From NCBI RefSeq assembly GCF_030246865.1, contig NZ_CP126738.1:2356001-2420000 (forward strand): DNA of 64,000 bases. The letters run 5' to 3'. The position numbers and the translations under genes are program-made. The DNA is from Microbacterium sp. zg-B96. GTDB lineage: Bacteria; Actinomycetota; Actinomycetes; Actinomycetales; Microbacteriaceae. The number at the start of each line of letters is the position of its first letter. The first letter of the stretch is position 1. The notes below the pieces were generated by a model. It made no database searches, was not told where the DNA came from, and saw nothing but the letters and a program-made list of their open reading frames with translations. Shown here piece by piece: positions 52,709 through 61,127 of the stretch.

Positions 52709-53652
52709 CCGATACGGCGATCTACGCCGCCGGCGGTGTCGTCTGGCGTGTCGTCGACGGCAAGCTGCTGGTGCTGCTGATCCACCGCACCCGCTACCGC
52801 GACGTCACCCTCCCCAAGGGCAAGGTCGACCCGGGCGAGACACTCGCCGAGACCGCGGTGCGCGAGATCCACGAGGAGACCGGCATCCGTGTCTCCCTCG
52901 GGGTCGCGTTGGGGGTGTCGCGATACAGCCTGCCCAGCAAGAAGCAGAAGATCGTGCACTACTGGTCGGCGCAGGCGACGGAGCCGGCGATCCGGGCCTC
53001 CGTCTTCGTGCCCAACAAGGAGATCGCCGCGCTGGAGTGGGCGACCCTGAAGAAGGCGCGCGGGCTGTTGAGCTACCCGGTGGACATCGAGATCCTCGAC
53101 GGGTTCGAGCGTCTGGTCGACGACGGGGTGCTGGAGACGTTCCCGCTGATCGTGCTGCGCCATGCCAAGGCGGTGGCCCGGGAGAAGTGGACCAAGGCCG
53201 ACGCGAAGCGGCCGCTGTCGAAGAAGGGCGCCCGGCAGGCCGCGGCGCTGGTCGGGCCGTTGAGCGCGTTCGGGGTGATGCGGGTCGTCACCAGCCCCGC
53301 GGAACGGTGTGTGGCCACGGTCGCGCCGCTCGCGGCATCCCTGGAGCGTCGGATCGAACGCAGCGAAGCGATCAGCCAGGATGCGTGGGAGGAGGGCCGC
53401 TCCGACCCGCGTGCCGTCGTGGGGGCGCGGGTGCGGGCCCGCAAGCCCACCCTGCTGTGCAGCCACGGCCCGGTGCTTCCCGACATCCTGACCGAGATCG
53501 CGCTCGCGACCGGCACCATGCGGGGTTCGTACCTGGGAAGCGCGTCGGCGCTGGAGGTCGCGTCGTTCTCGGTCGTGCACCTGTCCGCGACGAACCCGGG
53601 CTCCGGCATCGTCGCGATCGAGACCCACGACCCGAAGCCGTCCCCCGAGTGA
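52705..53652 (+). CDS. MutT1-like Nudix hydrolase with histidine-phosphatase domain
   Basis: This 315-residue protein combines a Nudix domain (about 1-140; Nudix box [20 protein letters not shown] followed by TGI) with a C-terminal SixA-type phosphohistidine phosphatase domain (about 148-300; LRHAKA with the catalytic histidine, and LCSHGPVLP). Mycobacterial MutT1 of this design hydrolyses diadenosine polyphosphates and 8-oxo-dGTP-type nucleotides. It is coupled to ppk. Its stop codon lies inside the first unit of the repeat array that follows. Confidence 0.9.
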   Translation: MTDTAIYAAGGVVWRVVDGKLLVLLIHRTRYRDVTLPKGKVDPGETLAETAVREIHEETGIRVSLGVALGVSRYSLPSKKQKIVHYWSAQATEPAIRASVFVPNKEIAALEWATLKKARGLLSYPVDIEILDGFERLVDDGVLETFPLIVLRHAKAVAREKWTKADAKRPLSKKGARQAAALVGPLSAFGVMRVVTSPAERCVATVAPLAASLERRIERSEAISQDAWEEGRSDPRAVVGARVRARKPTLLCSHGPVLPDILTEIALATGTMRGSYLGSASALEVASFSVVHLSATNPGSGIVAIETHDPKPSPE

Positions 53653-53886
53653 GCATTCGCGCCGCCGAGTGAGCATTCGTCGTCTCGAGTGAGTACTCGC
53701 GCTGCCGAGTGAGTATTCGTCGTCTCGAGTGAGTACTCGCGCTGCCGAGTGAGTATTCGTCGTCTCGAGTGAGTACTCGCGCGAGTGCGTACTCGCGCGC
53801 CTCCGAGTACTCACTCGGCAGCAGCAATACTCACTCGGCAGCGGCAATACTCACTCGGCAGCGGCAATACTCACTCGGCAGCGGCG
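53646..53886. repeat. 20-bp-period repeat array, inverted about its centre
   Basis: Seven units of CGAGTGAGYAYTCG start exactly every 20 bp (53646 to 53766), with the 6-bp linkers alternating between CGCTGC-like and TCGTCT. After a central GCGCGAGTGCGTACTCGCGC, at least four units of the inverted form ACTCACTCGG follow every 20 bp (53809 to 53869). The whole can fold as a giant hairpin. The 53653-54001 gap holds this array, the PHO box and the pstS promoter. Confidence 0.92.
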
Positions 53887-53894
53887 GCGGGGGC

Positions 53895-53916
53895 GTTCAC
53901 CTTTCGTTCACCCAGA
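53895..53916 (+). promoter_or_regulatory. PHO box upstream of pstS
   Basis: Two direct 11-bp units, GTTCACCTTTC and GTTCACCCAGA, match the PhoP/RegX3 direct-repeat consensus of actinobacteria (GTTCACC core, 11-bp period). They lie 86 bp before the pstS start. Likely -10 boxes are TAAGAG near 53930 and TAGCGT near 53945. A small palindrome, ACTCTCGTAAGAGT, covers 53923-53936. Confidence 0.92.
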
Positions 53917-54001
53917 CAGCGCACTCTCGTAAGAGTCGCTCTCTAGCGTCGGGGCGTGCCCTGCACCGGGCCCGCCACTCCGACATCCGAAGGATCACAC
54001 A

Positions 54002-55108
54002 GTGAAGCTCTCCCGTTTCGCCCAGGCCGGCGCTCTCGTCGCCGTCGCCGCTCTGACCCTCACCGCTTGCGCGGCCAACGAACGCGCGCCCGAATCCACG
54101 GAAAGCTCCTCGGCCCTCTCCGGCACGATCGCCGGCTCCGGCGCCTCGTCGCAGGAAGTCGCCGTGCAGGCCTGGACCGCCGGCTTCCAGCAGGCCAACC
54201 CCGACGTCGAGGTCACCTACGACGCCGCGGGCTCCGGCGCCGGCCGCGAGTCGTTCCAGGCCGGCGCGGTCGCGTTCGCCGGCTCCGACCGCCCGTTCAC
54301 GACCGAGGAACTCGCCGACACGTTCGACGGTTGCGTCGACGGCACCAGCATCGTCCAGCTGCCCACCTACATCTCGCCCATCGCCGTCATCTTCCACGTC
54401 GAAGGCGTCGACAGCCTCGACCTGGATGCCGCCACCCTCGCGGGCCTGTTCTCCGGCAAGATCACGAACTGGAACGACCCCGCCGTCGCCGCGCTCAACC
54501 CCGACGCGACGCTGCCGGACCAGGCCGTGACCGTCGTGCACCGCGCCGACGACTCCGGCACCACCGAGAACTTCACCGACTACCTGTTCCAGGCCGCCCC
54601 CGACACGTGGACCTGGGAGCCGGACGGCGTCTGGCCCAGCACCGGCGGCGTCAACGAGGCGGCCCAGGGCACCTCGGGCGTCGTGTCCGCCGTCAGCGGC
54701 GGCAACGGCACCATCGGCTACGCCGACGCGTCGCGCGCCAGCGAAGAGGGCCTGTCCACGGTCGCGATCAAGGTCGGCGACGAATTCGTCGAGTACTCGC
54801 CGGAGGCCGCAGCCGCCGTCGCCGACGCCTCCCCGTTCGAGGACGGCCGCGAACCCGGCGACCTCGCCATCGCGCTGGACCGCACCACCCAGGCCGCCGG
54901 CGTCTACCCGATCGTGCTCATCAGCTACATGATCGCCTGCCAGGACTACGTCGACACCGCGGTCGCCCCGATCGTCAAGGGCTACCTGCAGTTCGTCGCC
55001 AGCGCCGAAGGCCAGGATGCCGCGGCCGCCGCCGCCGGCAGCGCACCGATCTCCGACTCGCTGCGCGAGAAGGTCAACGCCGCCGTGGACCTCATCGTCA
55101 CGGAGTGA
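54002..55108 (+). CDS. pstS: Phosphate ABC transporter substrate-binding lipoprotein PstS
   Basis: This 368-residue protein captures phosphate outside the cell. A signal peptide leads to lipobox LTAC with the lipidated cysteine at 23. Phosphate-site motifs are GSGASSQEVAVQAW, AGSGAGRESF and VHRADDSGTTENFTDYL. It starts with GTG after GAAGGATC. Transcription is under a PHO box, so expression should rise on phosphate starvation. A 36-bp perfect palindrome separates it from pstC and probably keeps PstS more abundant than the permease subunits. Confidence 0.96.
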   Translation: MKLSRFAQAGALVAVAALTLTACAANERAPESTESSSALSGTIAGSGASSQEVAVQAWTAGFQQANPDVEVTYDAAGSGAGRESFQAGAVAFAGSDRPFTTEELADTFDGCVDGTSIVQLPTYISPIAVIFHVEGVDSLDLDAATLAGLFSGKITNWNDPAVAALNPDATLPDQAVTVVHRADDSGTTENFTDYLFQAAPDTWTWEPDGVWPSTGGVNEAAQGTSGVVSAVSGGNGTIGYADASRASEEGLSTVAIKVGDEFVEYSPEAAAAVADASPFEDGREPGDLAIALDRTTQAAGVYPIVLISYMIACQDYVDTAVAPIVKGYLQFVASAEGQDAAAAAAGSAPISDSLREKVNAAVDLIVTE

Positions 55109-55114
55109 CCACCC

Positions 55115-55150
55115 GCTGCCCGGTCCGGTGCGCGCACCGGACCGGGCAGC
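55115..55150 (+). terminator. Perfect 36-bp palindrome between pstS and pstC
   Basis: GCTGCCCGGTCCGGTGCG is followed immediately by its exact reverse complement, 7 bp after the pstS stop. No T run follows, so it is more likely a partial attenuator or 3' stabiliser of pstS mRNA than a full terminator. Confidence 0.75.
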
Positions 55151-55181
55151 GCCCCGAAAGCTTGAACCGAGACAGGAAGCC

Positions 55182-56138
55182 ATGACCACCACCCCCGCCC
55201 CGGTCACCGCGACCGCACCGGCCAAACCCCCGCAGCGCGTGGGCGACCGCGTGTTCTCGGGCACCGCACTGTTCGCGGGGTCGATGATCCTCGCCACACT
55301 CGCCGCGGTCGCGATCTTCCTCGTCGTGCAGTCCCTGCCGGGCATCGCCGCCACGAACGAGGATGCGTCACTGCTGAGCAGCAACTTCTGGGAGTACGTC
55401 GGACCGCTGGCGTTCGGCACCGTGTGGGCGTCATTCATCGCCCTGCTCATCGCGGTGCCGCTGTCGGTGGCCGTCGCGCTGTTCATCTCCCACTTCGCGC
55501 CCCGCCGCCTCGCGCAGGCGCTCGGCTACGCCGTGGACCTGCTCGCCGCCGTCCCCTCGGTCGTCTTCGGCCTGTGGGGCATCATGGTGCTCGCCCCGGC
55601 GGTGCAGCCGGTCTACAGCTGGTTCGTCACCAACCTGGGCTGGTTCCCGCTGTTCGCCGGCCCCGCCTCCTCGACGGGCCGCACCATCTTCACCGCGTCC
55701 GTCGTGCTGGCGGTGATGATCGTGCCCATCATCACCGCGATCTGCCGCGAGATCTTCCTGCAGACCCCGCGCCTGCACGAAGAGGCGGCCCTCGCCCTCG
55801 GGGCAACGCGGTGGGAGATGATCAAGATGGCCGTCTTCCCGTTCGGCCGCTCCGGCATCGTCTCGGCATCCATGCTGGGTCTCGGCCGTGCGCTGGGCGA
55901 AACGATGGCCGTGGCCATGGTGCTCTCGGCCACCGGCATCGTCACGTTCCGGCTGTTCACCCCCGACAACCCCAGCACGATCCCCGCCAACATCGCCCTC
56001 ACCTTCCCCGAGGCATACGGAACCAACGTCAACGTGCTGATCGCGACGGGGCTGATCCTGTTCATCGTCACCTTCGCGGTCAACGCGCTCGCGCGCTGGA
56101 TCGTCAGCCGCCGCAAGGAATTCTCGGGAGCCAACTGA
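55182..56138 (+). CDS. pstC: Phosphate ABC transporter permease PstC
   Basis: This 318-residue permease has six membrane segments and the PstC-type motif EEAALALGATRWEMIKMAVFP that docks on PstB. The ATG at 55182 follows GACAGGAAGC. Its stop overlaps pstA's ATG as TGATG. With PstA it forms the channel of the high-affinity phosphate importer. Confidence 0.95.
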   Translation: MTTTPAPVTATAPAKPPQRVGDRVFSGTALFAGSMILATLAAVAIFLVVQSLPGIAATNEDASLLSSNFWEYVGPLAFGTVWASFIALLIAVPLSVAVALFISHFAPRRLAQALGYAVDLLAAVPSVVFGLWGIMVLAPAVQPVYSWFVTNLGWFPLFAGPASSTGRTIFTASVVLAVMIVPIITAICREIFLQTPRLHEEAALALGATRWEMIKMAVFPFGRSGIVSASMLGLGRALGETMAVAMVLSATGIVTFRLFTPDNPSTIPANIALTFPEAYGTNVNVLIATGLILFIVTFAVNALARWIVSRRKEFSGAN

Positions 56139-57247
56139 TGACTGTCACCACCGCTCCCGCCCCGGCGCCCGCACCACCGAAAACCGACGCCGACTCGATG
56201 CGCCTGACCAGCGGACGTCTCCCCCGCTGGGCGCCCTGGGTGCTGCTGGCGGTCTCCGCCGCCACCGTCGCACTGCTGTTCGGCGTCATCACGCTGGCCG
56301 CCGGCACCGCGTTCAACATCGCCGGCTGGGCCATCGTCTCCGCGCTGGTCTACCTCGCGCTGATCACGACGATCTCCTCGGTCATCGAGGGCCGCCGCAA
56401 GGGCGTGGATCGCCTGGTAACCGGGGTGGTGACCGTCGCGTTCCTCATCGCAATGGTGCCGCTGGTGTCGGTGGCGATCACCGTGCTCACCAACGGCATC
56501 GCCGGCCTGTCTGCGGAGTTCTTCACCCACTCGATGCGCAACGTCGTCGGCGAGGGCGGCGGGGCGCTGCACGCGATCGTCGGCACCCTGCTGATGACGC
56601 TGGCCGCCGCGATCATCTCGATCCCGATCGGCCTGTTCACCGCGATCTACCTCATCGAGTACGGCGCCGACCGGCGCCTCGCCCGCGGCATCACGTTCCT
56701 CGTGGACGTGATGACCGGCATCCCCTCGATCGTCGCCGGCCTGTTCGCGTTCGCCCTGTTCGCACTGTTCTTCGGCCCGGGCGTCCGCCTGGGCATCATG
56801 GGCGCCGTCGCACTGTCGGTGCTGATGATCCCGGTCGTCGTCCGCTCCACCGAGGAGATGCTGCGGCTCGTCCCCAACGAGCTGCGCGAGGCGGCGTACG
56901 CGCTGGGCGTGCCGAAGTGGCTGACGATCGTGAAGGTGGTGCTCCCCACCTCCATCGCCGGCATCACGACCGGCATCATGCTGTCGATCTCCCGCGTGAT
57001 CGGTGAGACCGCGCCGCTGCTGATCACCGCCGGCATGGCCACCTCCATGAACTACAACCTGTTCGAGGGGCGCATGGCGTCACTGCCGGTGTTCGTCTAC
57101 ACCCAGTACATGAACCAGGGAATCCCCAGCTGGGCGTACCTCGACCGCGCGTGGGCCGGCGCCCTCGTGCTGATCGTCATCGTCATGGTGCTGAACCTCG
57201 TCGCGCGACTGGTCGCGCGCATCTTCGCTCCCAAGATGGGCCGCTGA
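56138..57247 (+). CDS. pstA: Phosphate ABC transporter permease PstA
   Basis: This 369-residue permease is longer than the usual 280-300 because of a cytoplasmic proline-rich N-terminus and two extra predicted membrane segments (about 25-80) before the standard six. The docking loop is [22 protein letters not shown], and a conserved [15 protein letters not shown] sequence appears as [15 protein letters not shown]. Translation is coupled to pstC. Confidence 0.95.
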   Translation: MTVTTAPAPAPAPPKTDADSMRLTSGRLPRWAPWVLLAVSAATVALLFGVITLAAGTAFNIAGWAIVSALVYLALITTISSVIEGRRKGVDRLVTGVVTVAFLIAMVPLVSVAITVLTNGIAGLSAEFFTHSMRNVVGEGGGALHAIVGTLLMTLAAAIISIPIGLFTAIYLIEYGADRRLARGITFLVDVMTGIPSIVAGLFAFALFALFFGPGVRLGIMGAVALSVLMIPVVVRSTEEMLRLVPNELREAAYALGVPKWLTIVKVVLPTSIAGITTGIMLSISRVIGETAPLLITAGMATSMNYNLFEGRMASLPVFVYTQYMNQGIPSWAYLDRAWAGALVLIVIVMVLNLVARLVARIFAPKMGR

Positions 57248-57285
57248 CGCGGCATCCGAATCTCCAACCCGAAGGAATACCCCAG

Positions 57286-58065
57286 GTGTCAAAGAGCATC
57301 GAAGTCAACGACCTCAACGTCTACTACGGCGACTTCCTGGCCGTGGAGGGCGTCTCGCTCGAGATCGAGCCCCGCAGCGTGACCGCGTTCATCGGTCCGT
57401 CCGGATGCGGCAAGTCCACGTTCCTGCGCACCCTCAACCGCATGCACGAGGTCATCCCCGGCGCGCGTGTCGAGGGCGAGGTGCTGCTGGACGGCGACAA
57501 CCTGTACGGCCCCACCGTCGATCCGGTGCTGGTGCGCCGACAGGTCGGCATGGTCTTCCAGCGCCCCAACCCCTTCCCCACGATGTCGATCCGCGAGAAC
57601 GTGCTGGCCGGCGTCAAGCTCAACAACCGGCGCATCTCGAAGTCCGACGCGGATGAGCTGGTGGAGAAGTCCCTCAAGGGCGCGAACCTGTGGAACGAGG
57701 TCAAGGACCGCCTCGACCGACCCGGGTCGGGGCTGTCCGGCGGGCAGCAGCAGCGACTGTGCATCGCGCGGGCGATCGCAGTGTCGCCGCAGGTGCTGCT
57801 GATGGACGAGCCCTGCTCGGCGCTGGACCCCATCTCGACCTACGCGATCGAGGAACTCATCGAGGAGCTGAAGGCGGACTACACGATCGTGATCGTGACG
57901 CACAACATGCAGCAGGCCTCGCGGGTGTCCGACCGCACCGCGTTCTTCAACATCGCCGGCACCGGCAAGCCCGGCAAGCTCATCGAGTATGCCGACACCA
58001 ACACGATCTTCACGACCCCGTCGCAGAAGGCCACCGAGGACTACGTCTCCGGCCGCTTCGGGTGA
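57286..58065 (+). CDS. pstB: Phosphate ABC transporter ATPase PstB
   Basis: This 259-residue ATPase powers phosphate import. Walker A is GPSGCGKST, the Q loop is VFQRPNPFP, the signature is [14 protein letters not shown], Walker B is [13 protein letters not shown] and the switch histidine is in VTHNMQQA; all are diagnostic for PstB. It starts with GTG, preceded by GAAGGA. It completes pstSCAB; phoU is not in the operon but at 45 kb. Confidence 0.96.
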   Translation: MSKSIEVNDLNVYYGDFLAVEGVSLEIEPRSVTAFIGPSGCGKSTFLRTLNRMHEVIPGARVEGEVLLDGDNLYGPTVDPVLVRRQVGMVFQRPNPFPTMSIRENVLAGVKLNNRRISKSDADELVEKSLKGANLWNEVKDRLDRPGSGLSGGQQQRLCIARAIAVSPQVLLMDEPCSALDPISTYAIEELIEELKADYTIVIVTHNMQQASRVSDRTAFFNIAGTGKPGKLIEYADTNTIFTTPSQKATEDYVSGRFG

Positions 58066-58083
58066 GGTGCGGGCCTCGCGGGC

Positions 58084-58968
58084 TCAATCGCGGGGGCTCA
58101 GCAGGTACCGGTTGATGGATGCCGTCAGCTCGGCATCCACCGGGAGCGCGGCCCCGTCGATCGCGGTGATGGGCGCGGCCAGCCGCACGCTGGACACCAG
58201 CCACGCGGCATCCGCTGCCGTCAGATCCGCCAGCGGGATCGTCTCGTACGCGGTGGCGAACCCCTGCGCCTCGAGTTGGGCGAACACGCTCAGCTGGGTG
58301 GTGCCGTGCAGGATGCCGCCGTTGGGCGCGGGGGTGACGAACGTGTCGCCGCGGCGCAGGATGAGCGAGGCGGTGGGCGCTTCCAGCACGAACCCGTCGG
58401 AGCTGACGAAGATCGCGTCGTCGGCGCCGCGGCGGTGCGCCTCGCGGAGTGCGGCCATGTTGACCGCGTAGGACAGGGTCTTCGCGCCCAGCAGCAGCCA
58501 CGGCGCGCGCGCGGGGACGTCCATCGCGTAGCCGCGGTCGAGGGTCACGACCCGCACGCCGTGCTCCCGGACGGCGCTGCGGCCGGGGGCGGTCGCGGCG
58601 GTGACCCACGCGGTGGGCGCGGGGCCGTGCTCGACGCCGCGGCTGAGGATGAGCTTGATCACCGACTCCCCCGGGCCGCAGGCTGCGGCGGCGCTGTCGA
58701 TGGCCTGGCGCCACTGCGTCAGGTGGGGTTCGGGCAGGTCGCACAGTCGCGCGGAGTGGGCGAGGCGTTCCAGGTGGGCGGTGGTCTCCTGCGGGTGGCC
58801 GTCGATGACGCCGATGGACTCGAAGATGCCGTCGCCGCGCTGCGTGCTGAGCTCGCCGACGCTCAGCGCGGGTGCGGACGGGTCGATCACCGTGAACGTG
58901 TCGGCGAACGAGTCGCGGGGGTCGGAGGGGTCCGCGGGGTCGATCGTGAGCGCGAATCGCCAAGCCAT
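58084..58968 (-). CDS. Class IV aminotransferase (4-amino-4-deoxychorismate lyase-like)
   Basis: This 294-residue PLP enzyme has the fold-type IV features: the RGDGIFES block, the lysine in LLGAKTLSYAVNMAALREA and VSSDGFVLEAPTASLIL. Length and motifs suit PabC-type aminodeoxychorismate lyase (folate pathway) more than branched-chain aminotransferase. It is convergent with pstB, and repeat B copy 3 lies in its upstream region. Confidence 0.83.
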   Translation of the reverse strand: MAWRFALTIDPADPSDPRDSFADTFTVIDPSAPALSVGELSTQRGDGIFESIGVIDGHPQETTAHLERLAHSARLCDLPEPHLTQWRQAIDSAAAACGPGESVIKLILSRGVEHGPAPTAWVTAATAPGRSAVREHGVRVVTLDRGYAMDVPARAPWLLLGAKTLSYAVNMAALREAHRRGADDAIFVSSDGFVLEAPTASLILRRGDTFVTPAPNGGILHGTTQLSVFAQLEAQGFATAYETIPLADLTAADAAWLVSSVRLAAPITAIDGAALPVDAELTASINRYLLSPRD

Positions 58969-58992
58969 GACGTGAGCCTAGCGACGTTGCGC

Positions 58993-59068
58993 CGTCGGAA
59001 TTCAGGCTGAGCGGACGAGAACCGCGGCATCCGGGGCCGTTTGGTCCGCACAGCCTGAATTGTGACGG
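58993..59068. repeat. Dispersed repeat B, copy 3
   Basis: Left end CGTCGGAATTCAGGCTG and right end CAGCCTGAATTGTGACGG, 76 bp in all, as in the other two copies. It lies 25 bp upstream of the aminotransferase start codon, so here it is on the promoter side of a gene. Confidence 0.88.
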
Positions 59069-59106
59069 GGAATGCCCCGCCACCGAGCCTCGGTTACACT
59101 TGACCA

Positions 59107-59184
59107 GCCGGGCCGCAGTAACCCCGGGCTCCATCTTCTGCCGCTTTGAGCGGCCTCGCGCCGAGAGGCGTTCTGCGGCCCGGC
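59107..59184 (+). ncRNA. Candidate structured RNA (three-way junction)
   Basis: A perfect 12-bp outer stem, GCCGGGCCGCAG (59107-59118) with CTGCGGCCCGGC (59173-59184), encloses an unpaired segment and two hairpins: GCCGCT-TTG-AGCGGC (59140-59154) and CGCC-GAGA-GGCG (59159-59170), the latter with a GNRA tetraloop. On the plus strand a TACACT box lies just upstream (about 59092). No gene overlaps it. I cannot match it to a family I know; strand and function are unproven. Confidence 0.5.
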
Positions 59185-59213
59185 ACCTTCTTTCCCGGCC
59201 TCCCTCGGCCCGT

Positions 59214-59278
59214 GAGACCACAGCTGGTCGCCGAAACGATGGGAGGTTCCCACGGTCTCGGCGACCAGCTGTGGTCTC
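59214..59278. repeat. 20-bp perfect inverted repeat
   Basis: GAGACCACAGCTGGTCGCCG (59214-59233) and its exact reverse complement (59259-59278) flank a 25-bp spacer. It lies between the candidate RNA and the 3' end of the next minus-strand gene. It could serve as a terminator for either side, although no T run follows. The 58969-59297 gap holds only this, the candidate RNA and repeat B copy 3. Confidence 0.85.
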
Positions 59279-59297
59279 AGCGTCGGCGGATGTCAGG

Positions 59298-59939
59298 TCA
59301 GGTCAGCGAGTCGCGGCGCCAGAGCGCGGCGCACGAGGCGAGGTCGCCGGCGTAGGTCGACAGCCGCAGCGCGCGCGTGGTCAGGGCCGTGGCGCGGTCG
59401 GATTCGGTCGCGTCATAGTCGTCGGCCAGATGCGTTGCCCCGGTGGCCTGCACCCGGCAGAACGCCGCCGCCCGCTCCAGCGCCACCGCGAAGTCCCCGG
59501 TGAACAGCCCCCGCAGGATCGTGTCCACCAGCGCCACCAGCTCCTCCGGCCCGGCGGGCGTGGGCGCCCCGGCGACGACCGGGTCGACTGTGACGATCGC
59601 AAGCCGGCCCCGGTCGTACAGCAGCGCCGCCGTCTGCGGGTCGTCGTGGATCATCAGCTGCAGCAGGTACAGCCGCCACAGCGCACCGGGCAGCGAACGG
59701 GCGGGCGCGCGCGACCACAGCTCCGCAATGTCGTGGATGCCGTGGCTATCGGTGAATCCGACGAGACGCTCCACGACGTCGGCGTCCTGCTGCTCCCGCA
59801 CCCGGGTCAGCAGCGCGTGCGCGGTGGCGTGCGCGACCCGCGACACCTCGGCCGGATCCTCCGCCGCGAACAGCCGGTCGAACGTCTCCGAGGGTCGCCG
59901 GACGGGCTTGTGAAAGTGGTTGCCGGCGTCGTCGGTCAT
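59298..59939 (-). CDS. Conserved-looking helical protein of unknown function
   Basis: This 213-residue protein is predicted all-helical and cytosolic. Recognisable features are an N-terminal HFHKPVRRPSETFDRLF, then HATAHALLTRVREQQDADVVERL and a central LWRLYLLQLMIHDDP. I recall similar proteins in Microbacteriaceae, sometimes misnamed as RNA polymerase subunits, but no function is known to me. TAGCCT lies 6 nt before the ATG with no ribosome site, suggesting a leaderless transcript. Confidence 0.7.
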   Translation of the reverse strand: MTDDAGNHFHKPVRRPSETFDRLFAAEDPAEVSRVAHATAHALLTRVREQQDADVVERLVGFTDSHGIHDIAELWSRAPARSLPGALWRLYLLQLMIHDDPQTAALLYDRGRLAIVTVDPVVAGAPTPAGPEELVALVDTILRGLFTGDFAVALERAAAFCRVQATGATHLADDYDATESDRATALTTRALRLSTYAGDLASCAALWRRDSLT

Positions 59940-59978
59940 CAATCCAGGCTACCCGCGCCCCCGGAGGGCCGGCCGGCG

Positions 59979-61127
59979 TCAGGCCGTGGGGACCGCGACG
60001 ATCGGGTCACCCGTCGGGATGCCACCAGGCGCTCCCCCGGCAGGCTCCACCGTGATGGCGATCACGTCTCCCGGTTGAATCTCGCCCTCCACGGCTGCGG
60101 TGGCAGTCGCGCCTTCGGCCGCGAAGGTGCCCGCGGAGATCGGTTCGTCGTCCCGGATGAGCCACAGCTCGAACGTCTCGTCCTCGGTGATCGCAGGAAG
60201 CCCCTCCGAGACGACAACGGCCTCGCCGACCTGCTCCGACCAGTAGGCGGTGGCCGACAGCCCCTCCTCGGTGACGGTGACCGACTGCGCGTCGGGCGCG
60301 GATTCGATCTGCTCCAGCGCGACCAGCGCGGCGGGACGGTTGAGCCAGTTGTACAGCGCCCCCGCGCCGAGCCCGATCCCCACGAGCAGCGCCATGCACG
60401 CGGCGAGCGCGAGCAGCGCGCGGGTCCAGCTGCGGCGCACGATAGCCTGCGTCGTCGTGGTGGTGGGCACCGGCTCGTCTCGGCCGGTGCCCGGTGGCGG
60501 CACGGCACCCGGCGCGAACACCACCGTCAGCGCATCGGCGCTGAGGGGCATGGCGTCGGTCGGCCGGCCGGTCGTCCCTTCCCGCAGGAGCCTGTCGAGG
60601 GGATCCGTGTCGGTGGTCTCCGGCGAGGCGGTGGCGGTGTCGGTGTCGGTGTCGGTGGTCTCCGGCGAGGCGTCGGCGGTGTCGGGCTCCGCCGCGGCAT
60701 CTTCGGCGTCGACCGCCGGCACCACGACAGTGACATCCGCGACCGGGGGCTCAGCCGCGACCGCCGGAACAACGCGCGTCGCGTCCGCATCCGGAGCCTC
60801 GGCCTCAACCACCGGAACAACGCGCGTGGCATCCGCATCCGGAACCTCCGCGTCGACCACGGGCGCGACCGCCGGAGCATCCGCCACCACCACCGCCTCC
60901 TGCGGCAAATGCGCGATGCGTGCCAGCAGGTTCGAGCGCATCGTCAGCGGCGGGACGGCATCGGCGACGCCGTCGGCGAGGGACGCCACGGCGGCGGCAT
61001 CCGCCAGCGCCACGCTCTCCCACTCCGGCCGCTCCGCCAGCGCCTCGAGGTACCGCGCCTCATCGTCGGGCGACAGGGCGTGGAGGGCGTGACCGGCGGC
61101 GAGCTCGGCGAACTCCTGCTCGTTCAT
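59979..61127 (-). CDS. rskA: Anti-sigma-K factor RskA-like
   Basis: This 382-residue protein has an N-terminal anti-sigma zinc-finger-like region (about 1-75, QEFAELAAGHALHALSPDDE), a long acidic linker containing near-repeats of DADATRVVP (about 95-140), one membrane segment (about 222-245) and an extracytoplasmic RskA domain (about 250-382, ending WLIRDDEPISAGTF). It holds its sigma factor at the membrane until proteolysis releases it. The linker is much longer than in mycobacterial RskA (about 230 residues in total). Its ATG overlaps the sigK stop (ATGA). Confidence 0.88.
   Translation of the reverse strand: MNEQEFAELAAGHALHALSPDDEARYLEALAERPEWESVALADAAAVASLADGVADAVPPLTMRSNLLARIAHLPQEAVVVADAPAVAPVVDAEVPDADATRVVPVVEAEAPDADATRVVPAVAAEPPVADVTVVVPAVDAEDAAAEPDTADASPETTDTDTDTATASPETTDTDPLDRLLREGTTGRPTDAMPLSADALTVVFAPGAVPPPGTGRDEPVPTTTTTQAIVRRSWTRALLALAACMALLVGIGLGAGALYNWLNRPAALVALEQIESAPDAQSVTVTEEGLSATAYWSEQVGEAVVVSEGLPAITEDETFELWLIRDDEPISAGTFAAEGATATAAVEGEIQPGDVIAITVEPAGGAPGGIPTGDPIVAVPTA

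Noticed and set aside
53646..53886. CRISPR array
   Set aside because: The units are short with an exact 20-bp period, only 6-bp linkers that alternate between two sequences, and the second half is inverted. There are no unique spacers and no cas genes.
59107..59184. Signal recognition particle RNA or tmRNA
   Set aside because: The conserved SRP apical words (such as GGAAGG with GCAGC) and tmRNA acceptor features are absent, although the region can fold.
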